Shown: in pieces, positions 52,039-60,384 of the stretch
Position numbering within the stretch: the first letter of the stretch is position 1
How the letters are laid out: each line of letters begins with the position of its first letter
Assembly: GCF_041224595.1 (NCBI RefSeq)
Contig: NZ_JBGFGN010000119.1
Span: forward strand, 7,631 to 71,630
From: Donghicola sp041224595
GTDB lineage: Bacteria > Pseudomonadota > Alphaproteobacteria > Rhodobacterales > Rhodobacteraceae
Direction of reading: 5' to 3'
DNA length: 64,000 nt
Notes under the pieces: generated by a model
What the model saw: only the letters and a program-made list of their open reading frames with translations
Databases searched by the model: none
What the model was told of the DNA's origin: nothing
Position numbers and translations under genes: made by a program

Positions 52039-53373
52039 TCAGACCGTATCGAGATAGATCTCAACCTGTTCGCGATCATCCAGTTCCGCCATGTAGAACA
52101 TTTCCTGGCGTTTGGTCGCGACATAATTGCGGATCAGTTCGGGGGTAAAGATACGGGCGATGTGCTCGTCCTTTTCGAACGCTTCGATCGCGCTTTCCCA
52201 CGTGTTCGGAACTTGCGGCAGCTTCTGGTTATAGGCGCTGCCCTTGATCGGCTTGCAGGGCTCTGCGTGATCATCGATCCCGTTCATTGCGGCCCCAAGG
52301 ATGCCTGCGATCAGCAGATAGGGGTTCACATCGCCGCCGGCCACGCGATGCTCAATCCGGCGGGCGCGCGGGTCGCCCGAGGGGATGCGAATCGCGGCGG
52401 TGCGGTTCTCGTAACCCCAGCAGATGCTGGTGGGCGCGTGGTTGTCTGGGACCAGACGGTCATAGCTGTTGGCGTGGGGCGCAAAGAGCAGGGTGCTGCC
52501 CGGCATTGCGTCCATACAGCCCGCCACAGCATGGCGCAGATAGGCGCTGCCTTGCTGGCTGCCGTCGTCAAAGATGTTCTGGCCGTTCTTGTCGATGACC
52601 GAGAAATGGGTGTGCATCCCGCTGCCCGAATAGTCGACATAAGGCTTGGCCATAAAGCTTGCGGCAAAGCCGTAGCGGCGGGCCAAACCTTTGACCAGCA
52701 TCTTAAACAGCCACGCATCATCGGCGGCGCGCAGGGCGTCGTCGCTGTGCATCAGGTTGATTTCGAACTGCCCCAGACCTGCTTCGGAGATTGCTGTATC
52801 GGCGGGGATGTCCATCTCTTCGCAGGCGTCGTAGAGGTCCGAAAAGAACTTGTCGAACATGTCCAGAGCACGGATCGAGAGGATCTCGGCGGCCTTGCGG
52901 CGCTTGCCCGAACGGGGGCTGGCGGGGACTTGGAAGGACTTGCCTGAGTCGTCGATCAGGTAGAATTCGAGTTCAACCGCGACGACGGGTTTCAGGCCCT
53001 TTTCGTCATAACGTTCCAGCACCCGGCGCAGCGCGTGGCGGGGGTCGCCTTCGAAGGGGCGACCGTCTTCGTGGAACATCCAAAGCGGGAGGAGGGCGGT
53101 CGGCCCTTCGAGCCACGGCATGGGCACAAAGCCGCGTTCGGTCGGTTTCAGAACGCCGTCACGGTCCCCTGTTTCGAACACAAGAGGGCTGTCGTCGATG
53201 TCTTCGCCCCAGATGTCGAGGTTCATCACAGACATTGGAAAGCGCGTGCCGCCTTCGACCACTTTGTCTGCAAATCGGGTTGGCACCCGTTTACCGCGGG
53301 GCTGACCGTTCAAATCTGCCGCGGCCACACGGATGGTGCGCACCATGGGGTGCTTGCGTAGCCAGTTTCTCAT
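52039..53373 (-). CDS. Glutamine synthetase family protein 2
   Basis: A 444-residue GS paralogue, clearly different from the one at 49946-51304. It has VRVAAADLNGQPRGKRVP, VAVELEFYLID (Glu), GLGQFEINLMHSD, GSGMHTHFSV, and ENRTAAIRIPSGDPRARRIE. All metal and substrate blocks look intact. Two such genes in one cluster suggest either two amine substrates or a heteromeric enzyme. It lies 54 bases before the amidotransferase and after the permeases. Confidence 0.9.
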   Translation of the reverse strand: MRNWLRKHPMVRTIRVAAADLNGQPRGKRVPTRFADKVVEGGTRFPMSVMNLDIWGEDIDDSPLVFETGDRDGVLKPTERGFVPMPWLEGPTALLPLWMFHEDGRPFEGDPRHALRRVLERYDEKGLKPVVAVELEFYLIDDSGKSFQVPASPRSGKRRKAAEILSIRALDMFDKFFSDLYDACEEMDIPADTAISEAGLGQFEINLMHSDDALRAADDAWLFKMLVKGLARRYGFAASFMAKPYVDYSGSGMHTHFSVIDKNGQNIFDDGSQQGSAYLRHAVAGCMDAMPGSTLLFAPHANSYDRLVPDNHAPTSICWGYENRTAAIRIPSGDPRARRIEHRVAGGDVNPYLLIAGILGAAMNGIDDHAEPCKPIKGSAYNQKLPQVPNTWESAIEAFEKDEHIARIFTPELIRNYVATKRQEMFYMAELDDREQVEIYLDTV

Positions 53374-53456
53374 AAATCACCTGCGTTGCCCGTTCGTCGG
53401 GCTAATTTGATCAAATTCACTGTCTCTAAGAGCCGCGATGAAATCAAGAGCTATTG

Positions 53457-54263
53457 TTAGCGGATCAGGCGGGGGCGCAGCTTGATCTTTTGGCGCTGAT
53501 TGTGGGGCAGGTGCCGGTTCAACCGTTTGTTAATTAATCCAAAGATGCTGATTAGGATCAGGGTTAGCATGATGAAGTACATCGCAAGGATCGGGTACGG
53601 CACGAACGGGTTGTAGGTCTTATCCGCGAAATATTTGGCGTAATAAAGGGCATCGCCCATCTGCTTGAACGCTGGAAAGCCGCTGAAATAGACCAGCACG
53701 GTCGACTGGAACAAGAAAATCGCCTCGTTCGTGTAGGCGGGCCATGCCAGTCGCAGCATCGTGGGCCAGATCACCCGCTTGAAGCGCGGCCAACCGGTCA
53801 GGCCATAGGCATCTGCAGCCTCCAGATCCCCCTTCGGAATCGACTGAAGCGCGCCATAGAAAATCTCGCCTGAGTAGGCGGCGGTGTTCAGCAGCAGCAC
53901 GACCAGCGCCCCGAGCCATGCCGAGGTCAGGGGATCAAAGAAACTGCTGACGCCCTTGAGGCTGAGGAACAGGAAGTAGGCAAAGAAGAATTGGATGAAG
54001 AGCGGCGAACCTCGGAACACAAAGATCGTCCACTCAGCCGGTTTGCGGAACAGGGGGTTCGCGCTGGTCTTGCCCACGGCGAGCAAGACGGCCAGCACGA
54101 AGCCCGCGATCAGCGCGAGCGTTCCAAAGTAGATGTTCTGCAGCATGCCCGATCCGATCAGGGTGAACTGCTGGCAAAGCGTGAAGTCCGAGCGCGGCAA
54201 GAGCCGCTCGCCTAAACCCAGCGACCGGAGGCTGTAATCCGCGATGGTTTGGAAACAGCTCAT
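53457..54263 (-). CDS. Polar amino-acid type ABC transporter permease (HisM-like)
   Basis: A 268-residue permease. Membrane helices lie around LALIAGFVLAVLLAVGK, FVFRGSPLFIQFFFAYFLF and the C-terminal LAMYFIMLTLILISIFGLI. The EAA loop is DLEAADAYGLTGWPRFKRVIWPTML, which contacts the ATPase. It overlaps the other permease gene by four bases (ATGA). It forms the channel with that permease. Confidence 0.92.
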   Translation of the reverse strand: MSCFQTIADYSLRSLGLGERLLPRSDFTLCQQFTLIGSGMLQNIYFGTLALIAGFVLAVLLAVGKTSANPLFRKPAEWTIFVFRGSPLFIQFFFAYFLFLSLKGVSSFFDPLTSAWLGALVVLLLNTAAYSGEIFYGALQSIPKGDLEAADAYGLTGWPRFKRVIWPTMLRLAWPAYTNEAIFLFQSTVLVYFSGFPAFKQMGDALYYAKYFADKTYNPFVPYPILAMYFIMLTLILISIFGLINKRLNRHLPHNQRQKIKLRPRLIR

Positions 54264-55069
54264 GCGGCGGCTCCTTTGCGCTGTGCCTCGCCGCCCGCGG
54301 TCGCTTGGCCGTGGGTCAGTTTGCGCATGATCCGGTCAAGGAAGACTTCGGACACTTTGGTAAAGCCGAGGTAGAAAATCAGAAGCACGAGGAAGTACCA
54401 CAGGCGCCAGTCAGGGTGCGGATAGTCGGTGAAGCGGGCGGTCTTGGCACCGCCAAGTTCACGGGCCCAGTAGACGATATCTTCGACACCCAAGAGGAAC
54501 AGAAGAGGGGTGGCCTTGATCAGAACCATCCAGAGGTTCCCAAGGCCGGGCAGAGCGTAGACCCACATTTGTGGCACCAGAATGCGCCAGAAGGTCTGGC
54601 GAGGTGTCATGCCATAAGCTTCGGCAGTTTCAAGCTGCGCACGCGGTACGGTGCGCATGGCCCCGAACATCACGTTGGCAGCAAAGGCGCCAAAAACGAT
54701 AGCAAAGGTCACCACGGCGAGGGTGAAACCGTACACTTCGTGAATCCATTGGGCTGCATTGCCGAGGGGCATCTTGGCAGCGGTGCAGACCACAAAGTCG
54801 TTGCCTTGGCGGATCGGTTCGTCCCAGTCGGGGCACTTCACCTGATGGCGCAGCCACTCGATGCCCTGATCCAAAGCGATCACGAAGAACAAGAAGAACG
54901 CAATGTCCGGAACCCCGCGGACAATGGCGATGTAGATTTTCCCAAGCCAACTGACCGGCGTGAACGACGACCGCGCCGCCGAAGCGCCAGCAAAGCCGAA
55001 GAGCAACGCAGCGGGGGCCGTGATTGCCAGCAGCAAAAGCACGGTGCCAAAGGAGTAGTAGAAAGCCAT
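54260..55069 (-). CDS. Polar amino-acid type ABC transporter permease (HisQ-like)
   Basis: A 269-residue permease from the first ATG. It has a first helix FGTVLLLLAITAPAALLFGFAG, an EAA loop LETAEAYGMTPRQTFWRILVP and a C-terminal LIFYLGFTKVSEVFL. This ATG has no ribosome site. The frame stays open for 26 more codons to an ATT at 55147-55145, preceded by AAGAGG six bases upstream. The added peptide IISFCTDPDTLGQFQWLACY runs on to TTGKHMAFY and looks like real permease N terminus. The true protein is probably 295 residues with a rare ATT start. Confidence 0.88.
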   Translation of the reverse strand: MAFYYSFGTVLLLLAITAPAALLFGFAGASAARSSFTPVSWLGKIYIAIVRGVPDIAFFLFFVIALDQGIEWLRHQVKCPDWDEPIRQGNDFVVCTAAKMPLGNAAQWIHEVYGFTLAVVTFAIVFGAFAANVMFGAMRTVPRAQLETAEAYGMTPRQTFWRILVPQMWVYALPGLGNLWMVLIKATPLLFLLGVEDIVYWARELGGAKTARFTDYPHPDWRLWYFLVLLIFYLGFTKVSEVFLDRIMRKLTHGQATAGGEAQRKGAAA

Positions 55070-55175
55070 GTGCTTGCCGGTCGTGAGGTAACAGGCGAGC
55101 CACTGGAATTGGCCAAGTGTGTCGGGGTCGGTGCAGAAGCTGATAATGGCGGGCCTCTTGGCGAGGTCTGGATGT

Positions 55176-55218
55176 GAGTATTTTTGGCAAAAAGAAGGGA
55201 GGGGCGTGCCCTCCCTTC
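55176..55218 (-). terminator. Terminator after the binding-protein gene, fused to recurring motif copy h
   Basis: GAAGGGAGGG/CCCTCCCTTC (55194-55218, loop GCGTG) forms a ten-pair stem. On the minus strand it is followed by TTTTTGCC. The same bases 55176-55203 on the plus strand read as copy h: GAGTATTTTTGGCAAAAAGA, then AGGGAGGG. It would attenuate transcription between the abundant binding protein and the permeases. Confidence 0.8.
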
Positions 55219-55225
55219 GGAGCGA

Positions 55226-55957
55226 TTAGAAGGTGGCCGAGTCGGGCAGCCACTTGACGATCAGCTCGTTCAGGCTGCCGTCTTCTTTCATCGACTGGAT
55301 CGCCGCGGTGAACTTGTCGCGCAGTTCGCTGTCGGACTTGCGGATGCCAAGGCCGATTCCGCCACCGATCAGGACGTCTTCGCCGGTCAGCTCGAGGTCA
55401 GCGTTTTCCTCTGCGATGGGCGCGAGGAAGGCTTTGTCGGCCAGAACTGCGTCAGCTTCGCCGTTGCGGACGGCTGCAACGGTTTCGTCAGGCGATGCGA
55501 ATTCCAAGAGGGTCGCGCCCGAGTCGGTGATGTGGCTGGCCTGAATGGTGCTGGCCTGCGCTGCGATCACGCCTCCGGTGAAATCCACATCCGCGCCAGC
55601 CATCGCCATGTAGGCCGACGGGTCGGGCTGGGTGTAGTTTTCGGTGAAGTCGATTTTTTCCATGCGCTCTTCGGTGATCGACATGCCTGCGATGATGGCG
55701 TCGTAGTTACCCGAAACGAGGTTGGGGATGATCGAATCCCAGTCGTTTGTGACCCATTCGCAGTTCAGTTCAGCGCGCTTGCACAGCTCGTCACCCAACT
55801 CGCGCTCGAAGCCATCCACTTCGCCCGCATCATTGATAAAGTTGTACGGAGGGTAGGCGCCCTCGGTGCCGAGACGGACGACATCGCCGTGACCCGCAGC
55901 AAAGAGGCTGGTGGCTGACAGAGCCAGCGCGGCGCTGGTGATCAGTAGTTTTTTCAT
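55226..55957 (-). CDS. Periplasmic substrate-binding protein of a polar amino-acid type ABC importer
   Basis: A 243-residue SBP_bac_3 protein. The signal peptide is MKKLLITSAALALSATSLFA with cleavage before AGHG. The mature protein has LGTEGAYPPYNFINDAGEVDGFERELG (ligand-binding N lobe) and DAIIAGMSITEERMEKIDFTENY. The family binds basic or polar amino acids and related amines. Given the downstream catabolic genes, the ligand may be an amine or polyamine-like compound, but this is open. Confidence 0.92.
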   Translation of the reverse strand: MKKLLITSAALALSATSLFAAGHGDVVRLGTEGAYPPYNFINDAGEVDGFERELGDELCKRAELNCEWVTNDWDSIIPNLVSGNYDAIIAGMSITEERMEKIDFTENYTQPDPSAYMAMAGADVDFTGGVIAAQASTIQASHITDSGATLLEFASPDETVAAVRNGEADAVLADKAFLAPIAEENADLELTGEDVLIGGGIGLGIRKSDSELRDKFTAAIQSMKEDGSLNELIVKWLPDSATF

Positions 55958-55982
55958 TTGGTTAACTCCCCTTGAGTGTTGT

Positions 55983-56759
55983 TCAGGCAGCTGTCGTATG
56001 GCTTAGGAATTGCTGCAGCCGCTCTGATTTGGGCGCCCCGAATAGGGTTGCGGGATCGCCCTGTTCTTCGATCAGGCCCTGGTGCAAGAACACGACATGA
56101 TCGGAAACATCGTGGGCCATTTTCATGTCATGGGTGACGATGATCATGGTGCGGCCCTCTTCGGCGAGGGCTTTGATGACGCGCACCACTTCTTGTTCCA
56201 ACTCGGGATCTAGTGCGGAAGTGGGTTCGTCAAAGAGAAGAGCTTTGGGTTCCATGCACAGGGCACGGGCAATCGCGGCGCGCTGCTGCTGTCCGCCGGA
56301 GAGCTGTGCGGGCCAAGCATCGCATTTGTCGCCGATGCCGACCTTGTCCAGATACATGCGGGCCTTTTGTTCAACCTCGGCCTTGTCGCGTCCCAGAACG
56401 GTCACGGGGCATTCCATGATATTTTCAAGGATCGTCATGTGGGACCAGAGGTTGAATTGCTGGAAGACCATCGACAGGTTCGTGCGGATCCGCATGATCT
56501 GCTTGGCGTCAGCGGGACGACGGGCCAGTTCTTGGCCCTTCCATTTTACGGGCTCGCCCTCGAACAGGATTTCGCCCTTCTGGCTGTCTTCCAACAGGTT
56601 GGCGCAACGCAGAAGCGTGGACTTGCCCGACCCCGAAGAGCCGATCAGCGAAATGACATGTCCGCGCGGGGCGGTGATGTCGACACCCCGTAGAACCTCT
56701 AGCTCGCCGTAACGCTTGTGAAGGTTGCGGATTTCGATAACTGGTTGATTATTGACCAC
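55983..56759 (-). CDS. ATP-binding protein of a polar amino-acid type ABC importer
   Basis: A 258-residue HisP/GlnQ-type ATPase. Walker A is GSSGSGKST (about residue 38). The Q loop is in VFQQFNLWSHMTILENI. The signature is LSGGQQQRAAIARALCM, Walker B LLFDEPTSALDPE, and the switch His is in IVTHDMKMA. It is the first gene of the cluster; the 150-base gap before it (56760-56909) is AT-rich and probably holds the operon promoter. Confidence 0.94.
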   Translation of the reverse strand: MVNNQPVIEIRNLHKRYGELEVLRGVDITAPRGHVISLIGSSGSGKSTLLRCANLLEDSQKGEILFEGEPVKWKGQELARRPADAKQIMRIRTNLSMVFQQFNLWSHMTILENIMECPVTVLGRDKAEVEQKARMYLDKVGIGDKCDAWPAQLSGGQQQRAAIARALCMEPKALLFDEPTSALDPELEQEVVRVIKALAEEGRTMIIVTHDMKMAHDVSDHVVFLHQGLIEEQGDPATLFGAPKSERLQQFLSHTTAA

Positions 56760-56909
56760 AAGAACCCTGATGGTTGCATTTGGAATTTGCGCTAGTAACG
56801 CTTATTCAATCTGAAAATGCAACGCTTGGTCAAATTTGACCGTAGGTAAATTTTAGTTTTCACATCAGGTGGATTGAAAGTTTGGCGCAGGACTCGTCCT
56901 AAAGGGGGA

Positions 56910-57347
56910 TCAGTCGCCCTGAACACGTTGACGCGCCAGTGCGCTGTCCATGTCAGACACGCCCAAGAAACGGGATACGGTTCGTAGGAGGGCATCTTCG
57001 GCTTCGTCACGTTTTCCGTCAGCCAGAACCACCTGCCAAAGGGATTCGATGACCCCGAGACGATGGTCATAGGGCACACCCTGCTTGATCGCAGTTGTGA
57101 ATTTCACGGTGTCGGGGGCTTCGGATTCCAGCTGCTCTGCTTCGCGGCGCAATTCAGCCGCGGCGTCCGGACCAAGTCCGTAGCGAGAGGCCGTGATGCT
57201 GTCTATCAAGTCGATTTCCGACTTCGCATAATCCTCGTCCGAGCGAGCGATGCGCACCAGAAGCGCGGTCAAGGCGAGCCGCGAATCTCCTTCGGTCAGA
57301 GGATCAACGGCAGGTTCGGTGAGGCGGCGTAGGAAATCAGCAAACAT
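56910..57347 (-). CDS. TerB-like protein, first of a tandem pair
   Basis: A 145-residue helical protein with two repeats of the TerB type: LTALLVRIARSDEDYAKSEIDLID in the first half and LWQVVLADGKRDEAEDALLRTV in the second. The acidic DGKRDEAED block is the kind of cluster that binds metal in tellurite-resistance TerB. No other ter genes are present, so tellurite resistance should not be assumed. It is 42 bases downstream of a paralogue of identical length. Confidence 0.85.
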   Translation of the reverse strand: MFADFLRRLTEPAVDPLTEGDSRLALTALLVRIARSDEDYAKSEIDLIDSITASRYGLGPDAAAELRREAEQLESEAPDTVKFTTAIKQGVPYDHRLGVIESLWQVVLADGKRDEAEDALLRTVSRFLGVSDMDSALARQRVQGD

Positions 57348-57389
57348 AGCTTTGATATAGTGGTGGCGGGCGTGCCCGCCAAGCAGGGA

Positions 57390-57827
57390 TTACATCGAAG
57401 CGATCGCGTGCTCGCGGGCGACCTGCGCCTCGGCGCGGCGGATGCCGAACCCACGACGCGCTTTGGTCAGCAAATCATCGTTGCGCTCTGTGCGGGTTTC
57501 ATTCGTGAGAACGACCTCCCACAGCCCACTCAGGACACCGAAACGCTCTTCGGGGGCCAGCGCGTCGCGGATTGCGACGATCATCGACTGTGGATCGACT
57601 TCTGCGCGCTCTAGCTTCTCGCCGGCGGCGCGCAGCTTCATGGCTTCGACAACATTGAGGCCAAAGTGGCGGGCCAGACTGCGGTCAATGGCGCGGATGT
57701 CTTCGTAACTATATGTCCCCTCGCTCTTGGCTGCTCGGACCAACAGGGCTGCGACGGCAGTCCGGCTATCCAGCGACGGCACTTCGTCAGAAGAGGCGGC
57801 GAAAAGAGTTTTGAGGCTTTTGAACAT
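57390..57827 (-). CDS. TerB-like protein, second of a tandem pair
   Basis: A 145-residue paralogue of the 56910-57347 gene. VAALLVRAAKSEGTYSYEDIRAID corresponds to the first repeat. In the second repeat LWEVVLTNETRTERNDDLLTKA replaces the acidic DGKRDEAED block, so the putative metal-binding residues are largely lost. ATG 57827 has GGAG eight bases upstream; the frame to 57989 runs into the pyrG terminator and was discarded. Confidence 0.83.
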   Translation of the reverse strand: MFKSLKTLFAASSDEVPSLDSRTAVAALLVRAAKSEGTYSYEDIRAIDRSLARHFGLNVVEAMKLRAAGEKLERAEVDPQSMIVAIRDALAPEERFGVLSGLWEVVLTNETRTERNDDLLTKARRGFGIRRAEAQVAREHAIASM

Positions 57828-57884
57828 TTGAAACGCTCCACGTTCAGAACTGTGTCTGTGATGGATCAATAACGCTCCGGTTGA

Positions 57885-57924
57885 GAAAAAGTTTCGGGGC
57901 CACCCATGAAAAATGAGTGACCCC
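57885..57924 (-). terminator. Rho-independent terminator of pyrG
   Basis: On the minus strand the arms GGGGTCACTCAT and ATGGGTGGCCCC (57896-57924) pair through 12 positions with two G-U pairs, then GAAACTTTTTCTC follows. It starts about 28 bases after the pyrG stop. Confidence 0.82.
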
Positions 57925-57951
57925 GATGCAATCATGACATTGCGGGTTCGG

Positions 57952-59595
57952 TTATACCAAACGAGAGCTTTCCTTTGCTGCGCGCACAAAGTCGCGGAAC
58001 AAGGGGTGCGGCTGGAACGGCTTGGACTTCAGTTCGGGGTGGAACTGAACGCCGATGAACCATGGGTGATCTTTCCATTCGACGATCTCGGGCAGGCGTC
58101 CATCGGGCGACATGCCAGAGAAGCTAAGGCCGCAAGCCTCGAGCTGCTCACGGTATTTCGTGTCGACCTCGTAGCGGTGGCGGTGGCGCTCTTCGATCTG
58201 GGTCGCGCCGTAGATTTCGGCCACTTTGGAGCCTTCGGTGAGAGTCGCGTTGTATGCGCCAAGACGCATGGTGCCGCCCTTGTCGTCCTTGACCGAACGC
58301 TCGACCTTGTGATTGCCCTGCACCCATTCTTTCAGGTGGTAAACAACGGGGGTAAAGCGCTTCTGACCGGCTTCGTGGTCGAATTCTTCCGAGCCCGCAT
58401 CGTCCACTTTGGCCACGTTACGGGCCGCTTCGATCACCGCCAGCTGCATGCCAAGGCAGATGCCGAGGTACGGCACTTTGTGTTCGCGGGCGAACTGAGC
58501 CGCTTTGATCTTGCCCTCGGTGCCACGCTCGCCAAAGCCGCCGGGCACGAGAATCGCGTCGTAGCCTTCGAGATGGGGCGCGGGATCTTCGCGGTCAAAG
58601 ATTTCCGAGTTCACCCACTCGACCTTAACCTTCACACGGTTGGCCATGCCGCCGTGGGTCAGCGCTTCGGCGATGGATTTGTAGGCGTCTTCGAGCTGAA
58701 CGTATTTGCCCACGATCGCGATTTTGACTTCGCCCTCGGGGTTGTAGATGCGGTCGGCGACGTCGTTCCAACGCGCCAGATCGGGCTTGGGCGCGGGGCT
58801 GATCTGGAAGGCGTCCAGAACGGCCTGATCCAGACCTTCGCGGTGATAGGCCAGAGGCGCTTCGTAGATCGACTTTAGATCCTGCGCGGCGATCACGGCG
58901 TCGGGGCGCACGTTACAGAACAGGGCCAGCTTTTCGCGCTCTTTCGCGGGAATCGGGCCTTCGGAACGGCAGACCAGAATGTCGGGCGCCAGACCGATTG
59001 AACGAAGCTCTTTTACGCTGTGCTGTGTCGGCTTGGTTTTCAGCTCGCCCGACGCCTTGATGAATGGCAGCAGGGTCAGGTGCATAAACAGGCACTGACC
59101 ACGGGGCTTTTCGTTGGCGAACTGGCGGATTGCTTCGAAGAAGGGCAGGCCTTCGATGTCGCCGACGGTGCCGCCGATTTCACAGAGCATGAAATCAACT
59201 TCGTCTTCGCCGATCGAAATGAAGTCCTTAATCTCGTTCGTGACGTGGGGAATCACCTGAATAGTTTTGCCCAGATAGTCACCGCGGCGCTCTTTCTCGA
59301 GAACGTTCGAATAGATACGGCCCGACGAGACCGAGTCGGTCTTGCGCGCAGCCACGCCGGTGAAACGCTCGTAGTGTCCCAGATCGAGGTCAGTCTCGGC
59401 CCCGTCGTCGGTGACAAACACTTCGCCGTGCTCGAAAGGCGACATCGTGCCGGGGTCAACGTTCAGATAGGGGTCCAGCTTGCGCAAGCGGACCGAGTAT
59501 CCGCGCGCCTGAAGCAAAGAGCCGAGCGCCGCCGAGGCAAGACCTTTGCCCAACGAACTCACAACGCCACCAGTGATGAATATGAATCGCGCCAT
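57952..59595 (-). CDS. pyrG: CTP synthase
   Basis: A 547-residue enzyme making CTP from UTP and glutamine. The synthase domain starts MARFIFITGGVVSSLGKGL and includes KLDPYLNVDPGTMSPFEHGE. The GATase domain has the nucleophile Cys in LGICLGMQLAVIEAAR and His-Glu in GVQFHPELKSKP. ATG 59595 was chosen because family members begin at this Met; ten more codons to 59625 are possible. It follows secG on the same strand. Confidence 0.97.
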   Translation of the reverse strand: MARFIFITGGVVSSLGKGLASAALGSLLQARGYSVRLRKLDPYLNVDPGTMSPFEHGEVFVTDDGAETDLDLGHYERFTGVAARKTDSVSSGRIYSNVLEKERRGDYLGKTIQVIPHVTNEIKDFISIGEDEVDFMLCEIGGTVGDIEGLPFFEAIRQFANEKPRGQCLFMHLTLLPFIKASGELKTKPTQHSVKELRSIGLAPDILVCRSEGPIPAKEREKLALFCNVRPDAVIAAQDLKSIYEAPLAYHREGLDQAVLDAFQISPAPKPDLARWNDVADRIYNPEGEVKIAIVGKYVQLEDAYKSIAEALTHGGMANRVKVKVEWVNSEIFDREDPAPHLEGYDAILVPGGFGERGTEGKIKAAQFAREHKVPYLGICLGMQLAVIEAARNVAKVDDAGSEEFDHEAGQKRFTPVVYHLKEWVQGNHKVERSVKDDKGGTMRLGAYNATLTEGSKVAEIYGATQIEERHRHRYEVDTKYREQLEACGLSFSGMSPDGRLPEIVEWKDHPWFIGVQFHPELKSKPFQPHPLFRDFVRAAKESSRLV

Positions 59596-59756
59596 TCGGT
59601 CTGCGCTCCCGTGATGTTCCGCCAAAAAGCAATGCCCGTGCGATCCCGAAGAATCGCAGCATCACGGGATTTGAGCCTTAGCGGATTCGCAAAGTTTTAG
59701 CAACCGGACCTCAAGATGCTGTTAGGTCCGGTTCGCAATGTTCTAATGGTTGTAGC

Positions 59757-60131
59757 TTAGTTGGCCGAGGGCACCAAAGGCGCGTCCGAAGCGGACGGCG
59801 GCAGCAGGTCAGAGCCTGCAGGTGCATCGGATTGCTCTTCGGTTGCGGTGGGGGCGGTGCCACCCAAGCGGTCCAGAACAGAGCTGTCAGACGAATTGCT
59901 GGCCGCAATCACGGTCAGAGCGATCGAGGTGCAGATGAATGCAGCCGCCAGAGCCCAAGTGATTTTGCCCAGTGCGGTTGCAGCTGCGCGGCCGGACATT
60001 ACGCCGCCGACACCGCCGCCACCACCGCCGCTGCCCATGCCAAGGCCGCCGCCTTCGGACCGCTGCATCAGAACGATACCGATCAGAGACAGTGCCAGAA
60101 TGAGGTGGATAATCAGAACGACGTTTTCCAT
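59757..60131 (-). CDS. secG: Preprotein translocase subunit SecG
   Basis: A 124-residue inner-membrane protein with two helices: MENVVLIIHLILALSLIGIV and ALGKITWALAAAFICTSIALTVI. They are joined by the glycine-rich loop LGMGSGGGGGGVGGVMSGR. The tail is Ser/Pro/Ala-rich and acidic. It is part of the SecYEG channel. ATG 60131 begins the conserved first helix; the frame to 60263 is leader. The gap to pyrG is 161 bases. Confidence 0.93.
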   Translation of the reverse strand: MENVVLIIHLILALSLIGIVLMQRSEGGGLGMGSGGGGGGVGGVMSGRAAATALGKITWALAAAFICTSIALTVIAASNSSDSSVLDRLGGTAPTATEEQSDAPAGSDLLPPSASDAPLVPSAN

Positions 60132-60384
60132 GAAGGACCTGCAGCAACTCTTTTGTTGTCCGCCCATGTAGGGAAAATCGGCGCGGGGGGCAAGCCGTGT
60201 GGCCCAGACTTTCGCCAAATCCGCTGAAAACAGCCATAAGGATAGTGTGACTGGGGTTATCAACCCTGTTTAACTGGCCCTGCGGCCTTTGGATGCGATG
60301 GATCGGCGCAAATAGAGGTTTCGTCTGCCCAAGCACATCGCTATAGGAGGCACGGTTTGAAGATCTGACAATAGGGGATCCCTT

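Noticed and set aside
59700..59790. A possible tRNA suggested by the stretch around GGTTGTAGCTTAGTTGG
   Set aside because: No acceptor stem, anticodon arm or T-loop can be formed; the bases include the secG stop and tail.
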